This document shows positions 1 to 11,404 of a stretch of 64,000 nt of DNA, piece after piece. Source of the DNA: Isoetes taiwanensis (Eukaryota > Streptophyta > Lycopodiopsida > Isoetales > Isoetaceae); the NCBI GenBank assembly GCA_021234155.1, contig JAJEKV010000147.1:809910-873909 (forward strand), given 5' to 3'. How positions within the stretch are numbered: position 1 is the stretch's first letter; each line of letters begins with the position of its first letter. The position numbers were made by a program, and so were the translations under genes. The notes below the pieces were generated by a model. The model made no database searches, was not told the origin of the DNA, and saw only the letters and a program-made list of their open reading frames with translations.

Positions 1-2665
1 CCTCGAATTGTTGATGTGGCCTGTTATTCTAATCTGGATTCAACTTTGGGCATTAATGATCGAGCACTAAATTTTGAGAATCTAGCTCGGGTCTGATAGT
101 TATGCTCTGGGTGCAATTGAACCGATAAAAATCATGCCCAGTGGGAGATTATGACTTATTTAGAATGCAAAATACCATTTTGCAGTTCTTTTGATTTTAT
201 TGGACCTATAACTTGACGTATTTTATTATCTAGAAATTTATTGCAGTTGGAATTTCGTAGTTTTGAATTGTGGGGTAAAATCTAGTATCAATGTCCAATG
301 GTTGAGATTTGGCTGTTTAAGTGAAATTGCAAGGATGATTGTGAAGTATCTGGGCATGCATTATGGATGTCGGATAACATGTTACTATTGTTTTGATATA
401 GTCAGTGTTTGGAACAATAGATAACAACCGCCAATCATTCAAATATCACAAGAAATGGTTCGTCGCGCAAAATATATATTGTACGTGTTTTTTGAAATGG
501 CGATATGATTTAGGGCATGTACTTAGTTCTATGTCTAAGGTATATAATCATAGAGCATGTCCATCATTTTTCTCGCTTGGCATTTTTCCCCTAAAGGCAA
601 TGTCGTGTATGTATTTTTTTGTGTATTTTTACACTAATATGGGCAAAGTGGCATGCATGCATCGGGCAATTCTTCTTTAGAGTTGTTTTCTTTCTACATC
701 GGTCCGATAGTTTTCCTTGAAGGTGAGTAGATAAATCGATTCGACAGTTGAATTGGACAGGAGCCGAAATGAAATAGGCAGGAGTCGAGATAGGAAGTAG
801 GGCTTTTCATCACAGGTGTAGAAGCCAGATCAAATCAAGCCCAATTGGAAGAAACATGCTTTGGGTTTGATTTGGTTCTCGGCCAGGTATAGCAGGAGAA
901 GCCGGTTGAGTTCTCCAAAGGAAGTGGCCTGTTGGCTGCAGAACTATTGCACGGGAAAACATGGGCGATCAGAGCACTGCCACAGAGCTGTTGTAGAGAG
1001 GGAGTCAGGTTTTTTTGGTTGAGTAGAAAACTTGAGGTGTGTATAGAATAATCCCTCAAAGGAGTGTGTTGGAGCTGGAGTAGTGGTTTTTGCAAACAAT
1101 ATCTAAATTATATCTGTGATTTGGACTGCAATCTATTTTTATATATAGATCCATGTACATAAAGATGGATATATCATTTGTGATCTTGTTCCTGATCTTG
1201 TTGATCTCTTATGTGCATCAAAAACGGTCACCATGGTTTTAATCTACTTCTCCAGGCTCTAAAGCTCAAGTTGAAGCATATATCTTTGAGAGTTCCAGGT
1301 CTTGTGAGAGAATGTGGAGACAGCAACACAAAATGCAGATACAATCACTTCTATAGGTACAATGCAGTCAAGATTAAGCAACAGTTGGTGCTGGAAATGA
1401 CAACAAGTTTTATGGCAATTAATAGTATTAGATTTAAGATGTAAGAATTACGACACATGCAATTCTACTTCATATAATAACTAGCATTATGTGATCCTTT
1501 TATCAGATCCTTTGGGTACATGGAAGGCATGGTGTCTTAGGCACCCTAAATGTGTTATGTTCCTGCCTTGTTGGTAACAAGTTTATTGGTCACATGGTCT
1601 AAGCCTGTTTCCATGAGCTCAAAAACACCATCGACTTTGAAGCCAGGGCGCATCAAAGCTAGTTCTCATGCTATGTTTCACCTGGCCTTGATGCCTACGT
1701 GGTCCAAGAATCGTTATGGGCTTTCAGAAGGGGGGGAGGGGGGGCTACCCTTCTGGACGACCCTGGCCAGGCTTCTGCCTGTGAGATAGCCTGCACCAAA
1801 CTCTTGCATCTTCTTTCACCGGCTTGTTCTTGAAGAAATGGTAAGATGTAGGTTATGGCAACATATTTAGAAACCTTGCCTCATAGAAACAGGCACTCCA
1901 AAATGCCTTGACTTGGACGCACGTGATCAAGCCAGGTCGGGTGCAGAATAGTCTCATAGAATCACACCCTCAGCAGGACGTGAGCATCATCACATCTTCA
2001 TCGGCCCGACTTTTACATGGATCCAATTGCAAGAAGTCCCTATGCCTTAGAAAGTACTGCAAATGCTTTTAGGTACTCATAATGATCTCAAATTCGTGTT
2101 GGTTATCTTGACTGCATATATTAACAAGATGTTTGGGACATCTTTTACTGGAATGGCATTCGGTTTGCAAGTTCATAAGTTTCTCACCCTGAATTTTCTG
2201 ATGAATACTAAAGGGGTTGGTGGAGCTTATTGTGTTCAACATTGGCAGGGAACTAAAGATAAGGGTTTTTCTTTCTCTTTTTCCTTTAGTGTGAGGATGT
2301 CTTAATCAATGCAAATAGAATGGTGCTAGAAAAGTTTTGACTACAAATTGGTTAAGTTTCCAATTCTTATGTTTTTCTCTTCAATGATGAATGCTTTGTC
2401 ATCATGATTGTTATAGCCTTCTTACCAAATTCATGATTGCACCATCTGCTACATTACAATATAAACCAGCTAGGAATATAAACGTGCCCGTTACAATGGG
2501 TAAACAAATCTTAGTTCTGGCTACCACATTAAGTAGGTATTTCCAAAGTAGATGGGGCTCTTAAAAGGCTTTGGACAAGTTTAATCCGCTTTATGTTGAT
2601 TTATTGACTTCTGATTTACATCTTTCATTATAGGAAATCAAAGCTGCAAAAGATGATGCAACTCA
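1..2665. other. gene-free flank
   Basis: I see no coding region, RNA gene or repeat that I can support here. Open frames are short (under 95 codons), lack recognisable motifs, and look like chance. A poly-G run lies near 1731-1743. The sequence is moderately AT-rich and could be old, decayed transposon or intergenic DNA. Confidence 0.5.
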
Positions 2666-4199
2666 TGTGACACTCCCCAACCCTATACGATGCTCACATC
2701 ATATAAATACAGGAAATTCCCCTCCCATGGGGACTCAATCACCAAGGGAAGACCCTCCGTCTGATTCATACCGCTTGTGATGGCCAAATGTGCTGGTGAA
2801 GGGCACGGAGGTGTCATTCGTCCCATGACTTCTATGGAAAGCCTATATAGTGGAAGTGTACGTACAAGTTAGCACCTAGCACAATATACATAATAATATG
2901 CCACCTCGAAGGGTGGCCATTCCATCAACAAGAAGATATATCATAATAACAATATAGGTAACAATTGCATCAGGAATGAAGGTTCTAACCCGGCTCAGAC
3001 TCAAGGGGATCAACTAACGGTCAAGGCCTCCGGATAATGATAGACGGAATCATGACAATGGCGTTGGCTAGCATAGAACAATGGCTAGGGTAGTCCACTC
3101 CGTCCGCCCCTTCTGTGCACACTTTGCAGATAGGTTGAGACATGCTGTGGCGTGGTTGTAGCCTTCCAGAGACGTATCCCATGGAATCACCCTATGAGAC
3201 TACTCCAGGTTGCATCTCCCTGTCCCTTCCCAGAGCACGGTGGTTTCATGGGTGACTAGAGAATCGTGGCACCACTGGCACCCATGCATCCATAATTGAC
3301 TTAACCCCCCTAAAATCCATGGGCCGATCCCAGCCGCACCCATCGAATCCAGGGCATCCATATAGGCACGTATCCTGCGACCCAGGGGGTGTCAGACCCA
3401 TACCCGGCCCACACACAGTGACCGACTATACGCCTCGCACACTATAGGAATCCTTGCAGCCATGCTAGGCAAGGTTCCACCTACCATTTTACCACCATGA
3501 CCCTTGTCTCGTGTTCAACCACAATGTACTATCCCCAGCCAGGAGGGCTCTTGTGCACATGCCACATTTAACAGGTTTTAAGGGATTCTAACTAGGAACA
3601 TCTCTACTACTAGATGGTCTTTATGTCTCTACCCACCCTTAATCCCCACAAACATAGGAGGAACAGAAAGAGAACATTCATCGTACATATATCCATCCAT
3701 AATCTCAATTAGAACATGAACTAGAGATTAATCATACAATTACACATACAAGGGTGGGTGAGAAGCTCAATCTATACATACAAGGGTGGGTGAGAAGCTC
3801 AATCTATCTAGGTACTAACCTCTATCTTCGCTTTATACGTTATCTCTAAGAGTTTCCATGGTTAGCTGGTTTGATAGGTATGAATACGTAGCTGCTGATC
3901 CTCCAATTCTTCCCAAATCGATTTGGGGTAGAATTGGGGCTAGAGACCAACTTGATTGCTTTTCAGATGGGTAAATAGCCTGGGCCAATCCAGTTGGTCC
4001 AGGTGGCTTCACCCCACTGGCCGAATTAAGCTAAGTAACAGTAATTGGCTAGGCATTTAGTTGATAATTAGTTTAATTAACTGGTATTTTAGCATAGCTA
4101 CTTAAACCCTTTTAGTTTAATCCATAATGGTCCCAAAATACCCATAGTGATGTGTCATGATATTTATATGTATATCATATAAATACGTGGAACATCACA
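2666..4199 (-). repeat. 3' LTR of chromovirus A
   Basis: Read on the minus strand, the segment begins TGTGATGTTCC and ends with TGTGA's complement, so the ends form the short inverted pair TGTGA...TCACA expected of an LTR. A purine-rich tract lies directly outside its inner end (4200-4216), and the chromodomain end of an integrase lies 0.5 kb further in, so this is the 3' LTR of a minus-strand Ty3/gypsy element. Length is about 1534 bp. I found no second copy in the window, so the boundaries rest on the terminal motif and polypurine tract rather than on an LTR-LTR alignment. The 5 bases outside are ACTCA. Confidence 0.7.
3744..3807. repeat. 32-bp tandem duplication within the LTR
   Basis: Two perfect or near-perfect 32-bp copies (3744-3775, 3776-3807) containing AAGGGTGGGTGAGAAGCTC lie in the LTR of element A. 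Such duplications can arise by slippage. Confidence 0.85.
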
Positions 4200-4216
4200 T
4201 TCTCCACCCCTTGAAG
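4200..4216 (-). promoter_or_regulatory. polypurine tract of element A
   Basis: On the minus strand the sequence AAGGGGTGGAGAA directly precedes the LTR start TGTGATG. This is the normal position and composition of the polypurine tract that primes plus-strand DNA synthesis in Ty3/gypsy elements. Confidence 0.75.
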
Positions 4217-4721
4217 AATGTTGTCCTTAGCATTGGGGTCAGGTGATTAGACTAGAACAACAATTAAATTATAAAAGATCTAATATATCTAGGTAGGTAA
4301 TACAAAAAATACATAAGTAGATCATGGATGATCATAATTCAGGACCGTAGTCCTTTTCACAACATTTAAGAGAATTCATATGCAAAGTACGACGTTGGCC
4401 CTCAGTGGACCATAACTAGAGAAAGACAACACTCCAAAAACAAAGCATATATGAAAGAAGAGTTGTCGGTCACACAATAACTGCTACTGGCCTGCAAATT
4501 CAGAGTACGTCAATACTTATATATATAATATAAAGATGGTGCACCCCCTTTTAAAAGAAAGAAAGAAAATGATAGGAAAAGGGTGTCCTATCATGCCTAA
4601 GACCTGCTATTTGTCTCGGCGTAAGGAATGGCATCGTTCCCATTATAGCCGTAGGCGAACGCATCCTATCGTGCCTAAATGCTCATCCCCAGTCCCTGCA
4701 TGATCTTGCTAGATCTAGCAC

Positions 4722-5579
4722 TTAACTGCTTACCGTCTGAGTTGGAGTCGATAGCATCGTGGATGGTCCGACCTGGCACTGTCGCATAAAGTCTGGGTAA
4801 GCCTTATCAAGATCTGCCTTAAGGACCCACGTAGCATCTTCCATTGGTAAGTGCTTCCACTTAACCAAAATATTGCAAGATTTGAATCCTTTGGATTTGC
4901 TTATATGGTCGATCAAGAAGAGCCTCTAGAATAATCGTCATTCATTTCCAGAAGTGTGGGTGTATCAAGGATCTCATCTGGATCGGGCGTATGCTTCTTC
5001 AAAAAGCTTATGTGGAAAACTTTATGGACTTTTAGATGTGCGGGTAAATTCAACCTATAAGCTTGAGGCCCTATTCATTGGGTGATTTCAAAGGGTCCTG
5101 CCATCATGGTGCCATTTTCTTACAATTTCCAATCTTGAGCCTAGCTTACTTTAATCTTCAACCATATGGATTCACCAACTTGAAATTTGCGTGGCATGCG
5201 ATGCTTGTCTACAACACTCTTTTGCCTACTCCTGGCGGCCAGTAAATACCCAAGGATTTCCTCCACCACGGCCTGCATGTCCGTAAGCAATTGTTGGGGG
5301 ACTTCCACCTTAGAAACATGATTGTGCCATGTGTCTGGAGTGAGGTATTGGTATCTATAATTCATCATAAATGGAAACATTCTGGAAGACTCCTGTTTGG
5401 TCCTATTGTCGGCAAATTCCACTCAATGAATATAGTCTGTCCATTGTGATTGCTTGTTCCAGACGTAATTACGCAGCATGTCCTCAATGATTCTATTAGT
5501 GCACTCTGTCTGACCGTCTATCTGAGGATGATATGTTGTACTTATGGCGAGCTTGGTTTGAATAGTGCCAAAGAATTCC
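4722..5579 (-). pseudogene. element A integrase C-terminal half with chromodomain
   Basis: Degenerate 3' end of the chromovirus pol gene. Frames carry in order the integrase core segment TTYHPQIDGQTE with the catalytic Glu, then an integrase C-terminal segment (VDKHRMPRKFQVGESIWLK), then a chromodomain (ILVKWKHLPMEDATWV) near the stop. Chromodomains of this type direct plant chromoviruses to heterochromatin. At least two frame changes break the ORF between 4917 and 5422. The coding sequence stops abruptly at 5579, where element B has inserted, and resumes at 17363, joining residues of the same core helix around FWKE. This is a confident pol remnant and not functional. Confidence 0.9.
5575..5579. 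repeat. target-site duplication of element B, left copy
   Basis: ATTCC immediately before the LTR start TGTTTGGGG. The same five bases follow the other LTR at 17363-17367, so this is the insertion footprint. Removing element B and one ATTCC restores an uninterrupted integrase reading frame for element A. Confidence 0.95.
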
Positions 5580-6171
5580 TGTTTGGGGTCTGGGTTCGGG
5601 AACTCCTGCAAGACAACCCTCTGTGAGGACCCTTGGATTTAACAGGAGAATCCGGGGGACTATGTCACGCGGGATTTGCAAGAAAAGAACAAGAAGAAAA
5701 CAGAACAAGAGAGAACAGTGAGAGGAAAATGATAAGCTTCCTTGATATCAATGATGAACATACATGAACTCTCGCAATCGAGAGAAGACTGAAGAGAGAC
5801 AAGACTCAAAACTCATCTAAAAACTCATGTGCTAGCTCTACTCATATATATAGTACAATGGCCTTTGGCCCAATATAGACACCCTGACTGATCTCGGTGC
5901 CGACTCACGGAAGGAGGCGATTTTGAGGAATGTTGGCGGTGCCTCTTGAAGTGCCTAGAATCACGCCGATGCCGACGCTGGCGGTGGACGGGCCATCACT
6001 TGTCTGAGCGGCGCCTCTTGTTGACGGACGCAGGCTTTGACTGCGTGGTCTGCTGCTTGGTCTTCTGCTGAGCCTTTGATGGCTGACCCATGCCTGTCTG
6101 TGGATCCTTGAGCTTGACCTGGTCCGTCAGATGCATGAATAGTCCTGAACCGGGGAGGCATGGGACTAACA
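5580..6171 (-). repeat. 3' LTR of element B
   Basis: 592-bp LTR beginning TGTTTGGGGTC and ending GGACTAACA on the plus strand. It aligns with the LTR at 16775-17362 with scattered substitutions and small indels. On the minus strand a TATA-like run (TATATATATGAG) near 5845-5860 could be the promoter of the other copy's transcript. It also encodes the C-terminal tail of the third ORF. Confidence 0.95.
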
Positions 6172-9100
6172 CTCCCCCCACCAAATGACACTCACCAAGA
6201 AAAGGAGGAAGTGCTTCCGGCGGGAAACCGCCAATCGGAAAGTGATCCTCACGGGAATGAGGTCGGGCGCCATTATGGTAATGAGCAATGAGGTCCTGGC
6301 GTGTTTGAAGAGCGTCAGGGGTGTTGAGCCCTAGGGCAGGATGGGCCTCAATGAGGAAGTGAGAGCGCACCATGTCTTCCAGGGCAGCATGGGCAGCCGA
6401 AGGAACAAACTGGCACTCCATGAGAAGGCAAGTTTGAAGACCAAGGCACCGACGGGCATTCGGATTGCAAAGGAAAGATTGACGACGCCTATTTAAAGAG
6501 CTGACCAGGATGCATTTGAGAGCAGCACGTAAAACCCGCTTTGATTTGGCTTGATCAAGGATCCGTGAGGGGGCGACATTCGCAAGAAGGTGTCAAGACC
6601 ATGAAGAGCATCGCCAGTGCTTTTGCCAACCACGCCATTACCGATATAAATCCAATTTTCAGTAGTGTCCAAAGTGGCATTCTCCTCCCAATTGAGCGCT
6701 CGACAAATCGGGGATCCCACCGAGATCCGGTGGAGATCCGAGGCGGAGTTGACCTAGCGTGGCCATCCAGACCTTCGGCCCAAAAGGGAAGACGCCAAAA
6801 GAAGAAAGGAACCGTGGGGGGAGGGGCTCCTAAGGAAGCATATGGAGAGGAAGCATGCAGGTGCAGCGTGGGTTGCAGAGCCATGTCCCTAAATGCTTGA
6901 ACAAGATTTTGATCAAGAGCACACGACACCAATGGTCCCATTCAAGTAGAGAGTAATTGATAGATGGGGAGGATTGACCCAACCCGTGGGGATGGTTTTG
7001 CTTTCCAGAAGGCCACGGAGTTGATTGTAGCCTCCCAAGTGCTGCATATAAATCTGAGCAAACTCAAGATCATCAGGGTGCGCCAGATTTTTGTTTACCT
7101 GTTCCAACGTTTCGACCTGCCACAGAGGTAAGTGCTGAGCCAGTTCAGGCATGTACTCCTGTTCAAAAGTCTGAGACTGAGCAGGATCCTTGAAATATTT
7201 ATGGGTTGGTGATAACAACCAAGCAGCATTGGAGTTGCCTCTAAAAACACGATGGGCCTCATCCCGGAATTTATCCTGAAGATCCACCAGGTAGAAGTCA
7301 TGAAAAACATAAGCCATTGGCTGAACCACTCGGAAGATGACTAATTCAGGATCTTCAACCGTAAGCTGATCAAAGACTAAGAGTGCACAAAATAAACCCT
7401 TGTCTTCTATAGAGAGATCCGGCCAGATTCGAAGGAAGTCCACACTTTTGAGTGGCTGTTGATGAACATTGCCATTGGTCGCAGATCACTCAAAAAGAAA
7501 GAGGTGCCGTCGGGCCACCACATAGTCAAGATAGCTGGAAGGAGTAGAGAAGTCCACCGGGATGTTTGTAGCAATGTCAAGATATCCCTCCTGTTTGTGT
7601 TGGGCTTCCTCAGCAGATTGAACTGCTTGCTGGAGCTGATGTTCAAGGTCACGGATCCGATGCTCCTTTTCTAACAAAAGACGGGACTGATCACGGACCC
7701 GTTTACCAGGAAGCGTGGCATGTGAAGAGGATTGCCCCGGAGTATGGAGGCTGGCGTGGCAATTTCAGCGTCATCGGCGACCTTTTGTTTTTCGAGCCTC
7801 AAAAGCCGAAGTCGGAGGGACGTTAATCGATTGGTGAGCATGGAAAGCCGAAGCTTGGGGAGGTGAGTCGAGCTTCACTTCGGTGAGATTTTGAACTTGA
7901 GTGTCAGTAATTGTCACAAAGCTCGAAAGTACAAGGTGTCTAGCTTAGCAATGTGTTTCTCCTTTTCACCCGGGAGGGTATCTTTGGACTTGTTACGTTC
8001 CAATAAGTCCTGAATTTGAGTTTGAGGCTGCTACCGCTGATCGGTAAGTAGGCTGGTCCGATCCTCGAAAGCAATCGGTGAGATCTATAATGGCCTGTAA
8101 TAGAGCGTGCTTTTCTTGAAGTTGGGCTTCCAAAGTTTGAACATGGGCAAAGTGGCAGCTTGAAGGTCTCTTTGAACAAAGATCGGAAGCCTCCAGGGGA
8201 CGCTGAACACACCATGAGAGCCTCCCCGATGCATGTAGCCGCATGGCAGCCGGGGTTTGAACATCTTGCCGGAATTTGTACGGAGCCGCCGAGGATGGGG
8301 AGGGGCAGGGCCCTGTTGCTGCCTTGTCTGAGATTGTTGAGAGGCATGACGGGAATGGGAAGGCGTGGCCTCAGAGGAAGAAGAGGAGACAGTGACATGC
8401 GTGGTCTGATGTTGAACAGGACGAGGGGAGGTTTGGCGTGAGGGTACAGCTTGTTGAGTTGGACGCTGGGAATGCAGAGAGCGCTGAGTGGAGGTATGGG
8501 AAGTGGAAGGACTCTCAAGAACAGGAAGATAATGACGAATGAGGGCCTGAAGATGGCCACCCACAGAAATTTCAGAGACAGAGGAGGGGGTAGCCCTGAT
8601 GCGGTCTACTTCTTGAAGAAGGCGGTAGAATAAAAGCTGTGGCCAATCAACATGGAGAGTGGAGTGGATGGCAGTGATGACCATGTTATAAAACGGCTTA
8701 TTGATGTGGGTGTTCTTAATGGAATGCCCAAGCAATTTTCGCCACAGAAACTTCACAAAAGTCTCATGGGGTTTGGCAATATTTGTGAGGCGATGCTGGT
8801 TGGCTTGATAAGCAATAGCGCCAAACTGAGTGACGTCTATGTCCTGTAAAGCAGCCCAAGAGACAGAAGGTTTTTGCAAAGGGATGTGGAATACCTCAGA
8901 AATCAAATGCTGAGTAAGTAAAATGGTGGTGCCATCGACCACCGTAGCAAATCCTTCCGGGCTGTTGACGATGTGTGCGATGAACCGCCGCGAATTTGCG
9001 CCGGATTTGGGGCCGGGAGCTCCATTTGTGAAAATTCGTAAAGCTTGTGGCGTTCCGCAACTTCCCAACTCAGACCAACAAGGGCCTCTCGAAAGGTGGG

Positions 9101-9181
9101 CGTCGAGAAAGACACATACCCAAAAAGAGTCGCATCCCTTGGAGCAGAAACTTGAAGTGTAGAAAGTTTGGGGGCAGCCAT
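5996..9181 (-). pseudogene. element B third ORF, envelope-position protein, broken
   Basis: Minus-strand coding region downstream of pol, beginning with the ATG at 9181 and spread over several frames (9181-8903, 9068-8085, 7677-7486, 7443-6913, 6720-6493, 6421-5996). I see an N-terminal globular part with a pattern like the 'putative plant transposon protein' region found after pol in Athila-like elements (VVDGTTILLTQHLISEVF, then WPQLLFYRLLQEVDRI), a Ser/Thr/Gln-rich linker, a short coiled coil (RIRDLEHQLQQAVQSAEEA), a middle domain, and a basic tail ending KRRRSDK. The last 60 or so residues are encoded within the 3' LTR and match the ORF at 17373-17188 in the other LTR. I see no convincing signal peptide. 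Family assignment is from memory of the pattern, so moderate. Confidence 0.6.
6172..6184 (-). promoter_or_regulatory. polypurine tract of element B
   Basis: On the minus strand GGTGGGGGGAG abuts the 3' LTR start TGTTAGTCC. This is the standard position and composition of a polypurine tract. It lies inside the third ORF. Confidence 0.85.
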
Positions 9182-9692
9182 GGCGAAAAGCGCCCGAACG
9201 TATGAGGAACGGGTTGAAGAAGGCGAGAGCGGAGAACGGAGGATCTAAGGACTAAGGCGCAGAGAGATCTAAAAGATTTAGGGGCGCAAAATGGAGGCTA
9301 AGAGGTATGATGAGGGCTTAAAATCAGATGGATTGATGGTGCCGTGTGTCGAAAAAGATGCCAAGGAGGGGATTGAGAGGCAAAAATTTGGCTAAGTCCC
9401 CGAACAACAAAGGGAGAAGCAATGAACGGTGGAGATGAGGCGTGAGAGAATGATCGGATGTGACAGGTGGCCAAAGGACACACATTAATGTTTGACGAGT
9501 ATGTAAGGAAGGAATGGCATTTAATGCTGGCAACTCGAAGTGGGATATCATTAAAAGGAATGTGTCAGAAGGTACCATGGCTAGATATGCGGCGGGAGAA
9601 AAGATTCTCATTTTAGAAACAAAATTTTGCATTGCAAACACGTTGGCGATGGTTGTGATTGGTCCACGTCGACAAGGAGTTCCGCAGTTGGC

Positions 9693-9700
9693 TATATAAG
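9693..9700 (+). promoter_or_regulatory. TATA box of antisense ORF in element B
   Basis: TATATAAG on the plus strand, 30 bases upstream of the first in-frame ATG (9730) of the antisense ORF. An inverted CCAAT (GATTGG) and a CCACGTCGAC motif lie 30-40 bases upstream. The spacing fits a plant RNA polymerase II core promoter with a start site near 9725. Confidence 0.5.
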
Positions 9701-9729
9701 ACGAACCGGGAGTGAAGCGAAGACATCCG

Positions 9730-10014
9730 ATGGCGCTCAGCATGGCGGCTGCTGGTTTGAACGAGAACTGCACTATGCCCACTAACTGTCAGGAGTGGAT
9801 TACCTGCAAGATGGATTGTCTGGACCTCTGGCGCTGCCACAATCGTGGCCTGAGAATGGATGGCTGGTGTGCCGGGATGGCTGAACATCCCGATCCGAAG
9901 ACCAACGCAATGGAGGTGGTTCTGCACCTTCGCTGGGACCCTGAGCAGAACCTCTACCACCTCCTCCTCAAGATCACCTCCGCCCGAACCCGAGTAGAGG
10001 GTTTTTCTTCTTAG
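9730..10014 (+). CDS. antisense Cys-rich ORF in element B
   Basis: Plus-strand ORF of 94 codons in the 1-kb spacer between pol and the third ORF, antisense to all other genes of the element. The first ATG is at 9730. A second at 9742 lies in better context (AGCATGGCG). The product has six cysteines in its N-terminal 40 residues in a C-x5-C-x5-C-x3-C-x5-C-x10-C pattern (from NENC to GWC), then a segment DPEQNLYHLLLKI, and no membrane segment. A TATA box sits 30 bases upstream. It is intact although all sense ORFs around it are broken, and no comparable sense frame exists here. Antisense ORFs are known in Tat-lineage elements such as Grande and Ogre. I do not recognise this protein, and a chance frame is the main alternative. 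Confidence 0.45.
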   Translation: MALSMAAAGLNENCTMPTNCQEWITCKMDCLDLWRCHNRGLRMDGWCAGMAEHPDPKTNAMEVVLHLRWDPEQNLYHLLLKITSARTRVEGFSS

Positions 10015-10187
10015 GTTTTAGTAGATAGGGCTCGAGCCCGCTTTTTGTATATAGGGCGGTGCCCATAGCGAAATAGCCGGATCGTGCCCACATTTTGTAA
10101 AAATTTCCACCTATAATATAATATGCCGCCCGTCTTAGTCACTATCACATTTGTGTGCGTCTTGAATCAGATCTGCTTTGGTGAGTG

Positions 10188-11400
10188 TCACTTGGTGGTG
10201 GTATGAAATGGTTTGAGGCGAAAGCCATTAACCGGTGTAGGTAATGGAGTTCCATCTAACTCGGCCGGCCTGAAAAACGCCGGGTTGAACCACTTGAACA
10301 ATTTGATAAGGGCCAAGCCATCAAAACTTAAGCTTACCGGAAATTTTTGTACCGAGAATCATAAAGAAGAACCAAATCTCCGGCCCGGAATGTTTTTGTC
10401 TTCAAACGTTTGTCATGTAAAGATTTTTGCAACCGTTGTCCATGAAGAAACATTTAATATAAGCATCCCTTCTAAGTTCATCCAACTGCTCCAATTGATA
10501 AACCCTTTCTTTGAGTGCCGCAGCGGATTATGGGCGAGCTGAGTGTGAAAACGAGAGTGGGGAGAATGTACTCAAAAGGCATGAGAGCTTCTTGACCATA
10601 AACCAATTTGAAAGGAGTGTGACCAGTAGCTATTTTGAAACAAGTATTGTAAGCCCATACAACAAAGAGGGAAGTTTGGTTTGCCGGTCAACATGAGTGA
10701 AGCGCCACAAATTTTCTTGAGAATTGTGACCGAGTTTTGTTGGTGCTTTCAGCCAAACCATTCCCTTGAGGATAGTAAGGTGTGCTCTTGTGATGATGTA
10801 TCGAGATAATCCCGTCAGCTCCTTGATGGTGTGATTGATAAAATGTACACCACGATCACCGACCAGCCCGCGGGGCAGCCGAATCGCGTGATGATTTGTT
10901 GATAGATGACTTTGGCGTGCCGGGCCGCCAGTTGTTGTTATGCGGAAGCGCGCAAGCTTCCGCCCATTTGGTAGCATAGTCGGTGAGAACAGAATGTAGC
11001 GCACGGGGGTGCCGCAGCAGAGGGATCGATGGGTCCCACAAAATCCATTCCCCATTTGCTGAAGGGAAGTGGCGTGGCGACCCGGCGCCAAGGGAAGAGC
11101 GTCGCGGGGGCGGGCGTCGTCCCCTGCACGCCGGCAAGCATCACACGCGGCGGGCGTGGGCGAGCGCCTTTGAAGAGCGTGGGCCAAAAATAACCAGCAA
11201 GAAGGATTTTGCGCGGGGCCGTGGTGTCACCATGAAAATGACCACCACCGGAGCCCTTCATGGGCTTCTCGAACAATATCCGGGACCTCATGAGGGAGAA
11301 CATGCGTCGAAGGATGGTATCCTTACCCTTTTTGTAAAGATGGCCCGCAACCATGGTGTAGTCCGCGGACCTCTCCTGAGAAATTGATGGCGGCCGGATT
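10188..11400 (-). pseudogene. element B integrase
   Basis: Integrase portion of pol, in at least three frames. In order: an HHCC zinc region near 11160-11260 (HFHGD, then the ILLAGYFWPTLF segment and CDACRR), the catalytic core starting WGMDFVGPI near 11040, the second core Asp in VGDRGVHFIN near 10850, a core segment carrying the expected Glu in a shifted frame near 10775, and a GPY/F-type C-terminal region ending in LDGTPLPTPVNG. The TGA at 10188-10190 is the natural pol stop. It lacks a chromodomain, unlike element A, which places B outside the chromovirus group. Confidence 0.85.
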
Positions 11401-11404
11401 GGCG

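Noticed and set aside
405-680. 91-codon plus-strand frame near the window start
   Set aside because: No motif, begins in AT-rich DNA, Phe/Cys/Met-rich as chance frames often are.
10983-11387. 134-codon plus-strand frame
   Set aside because: Shadow of the integrase HHCC and core region on the minus strand, which has recognisable motifs.
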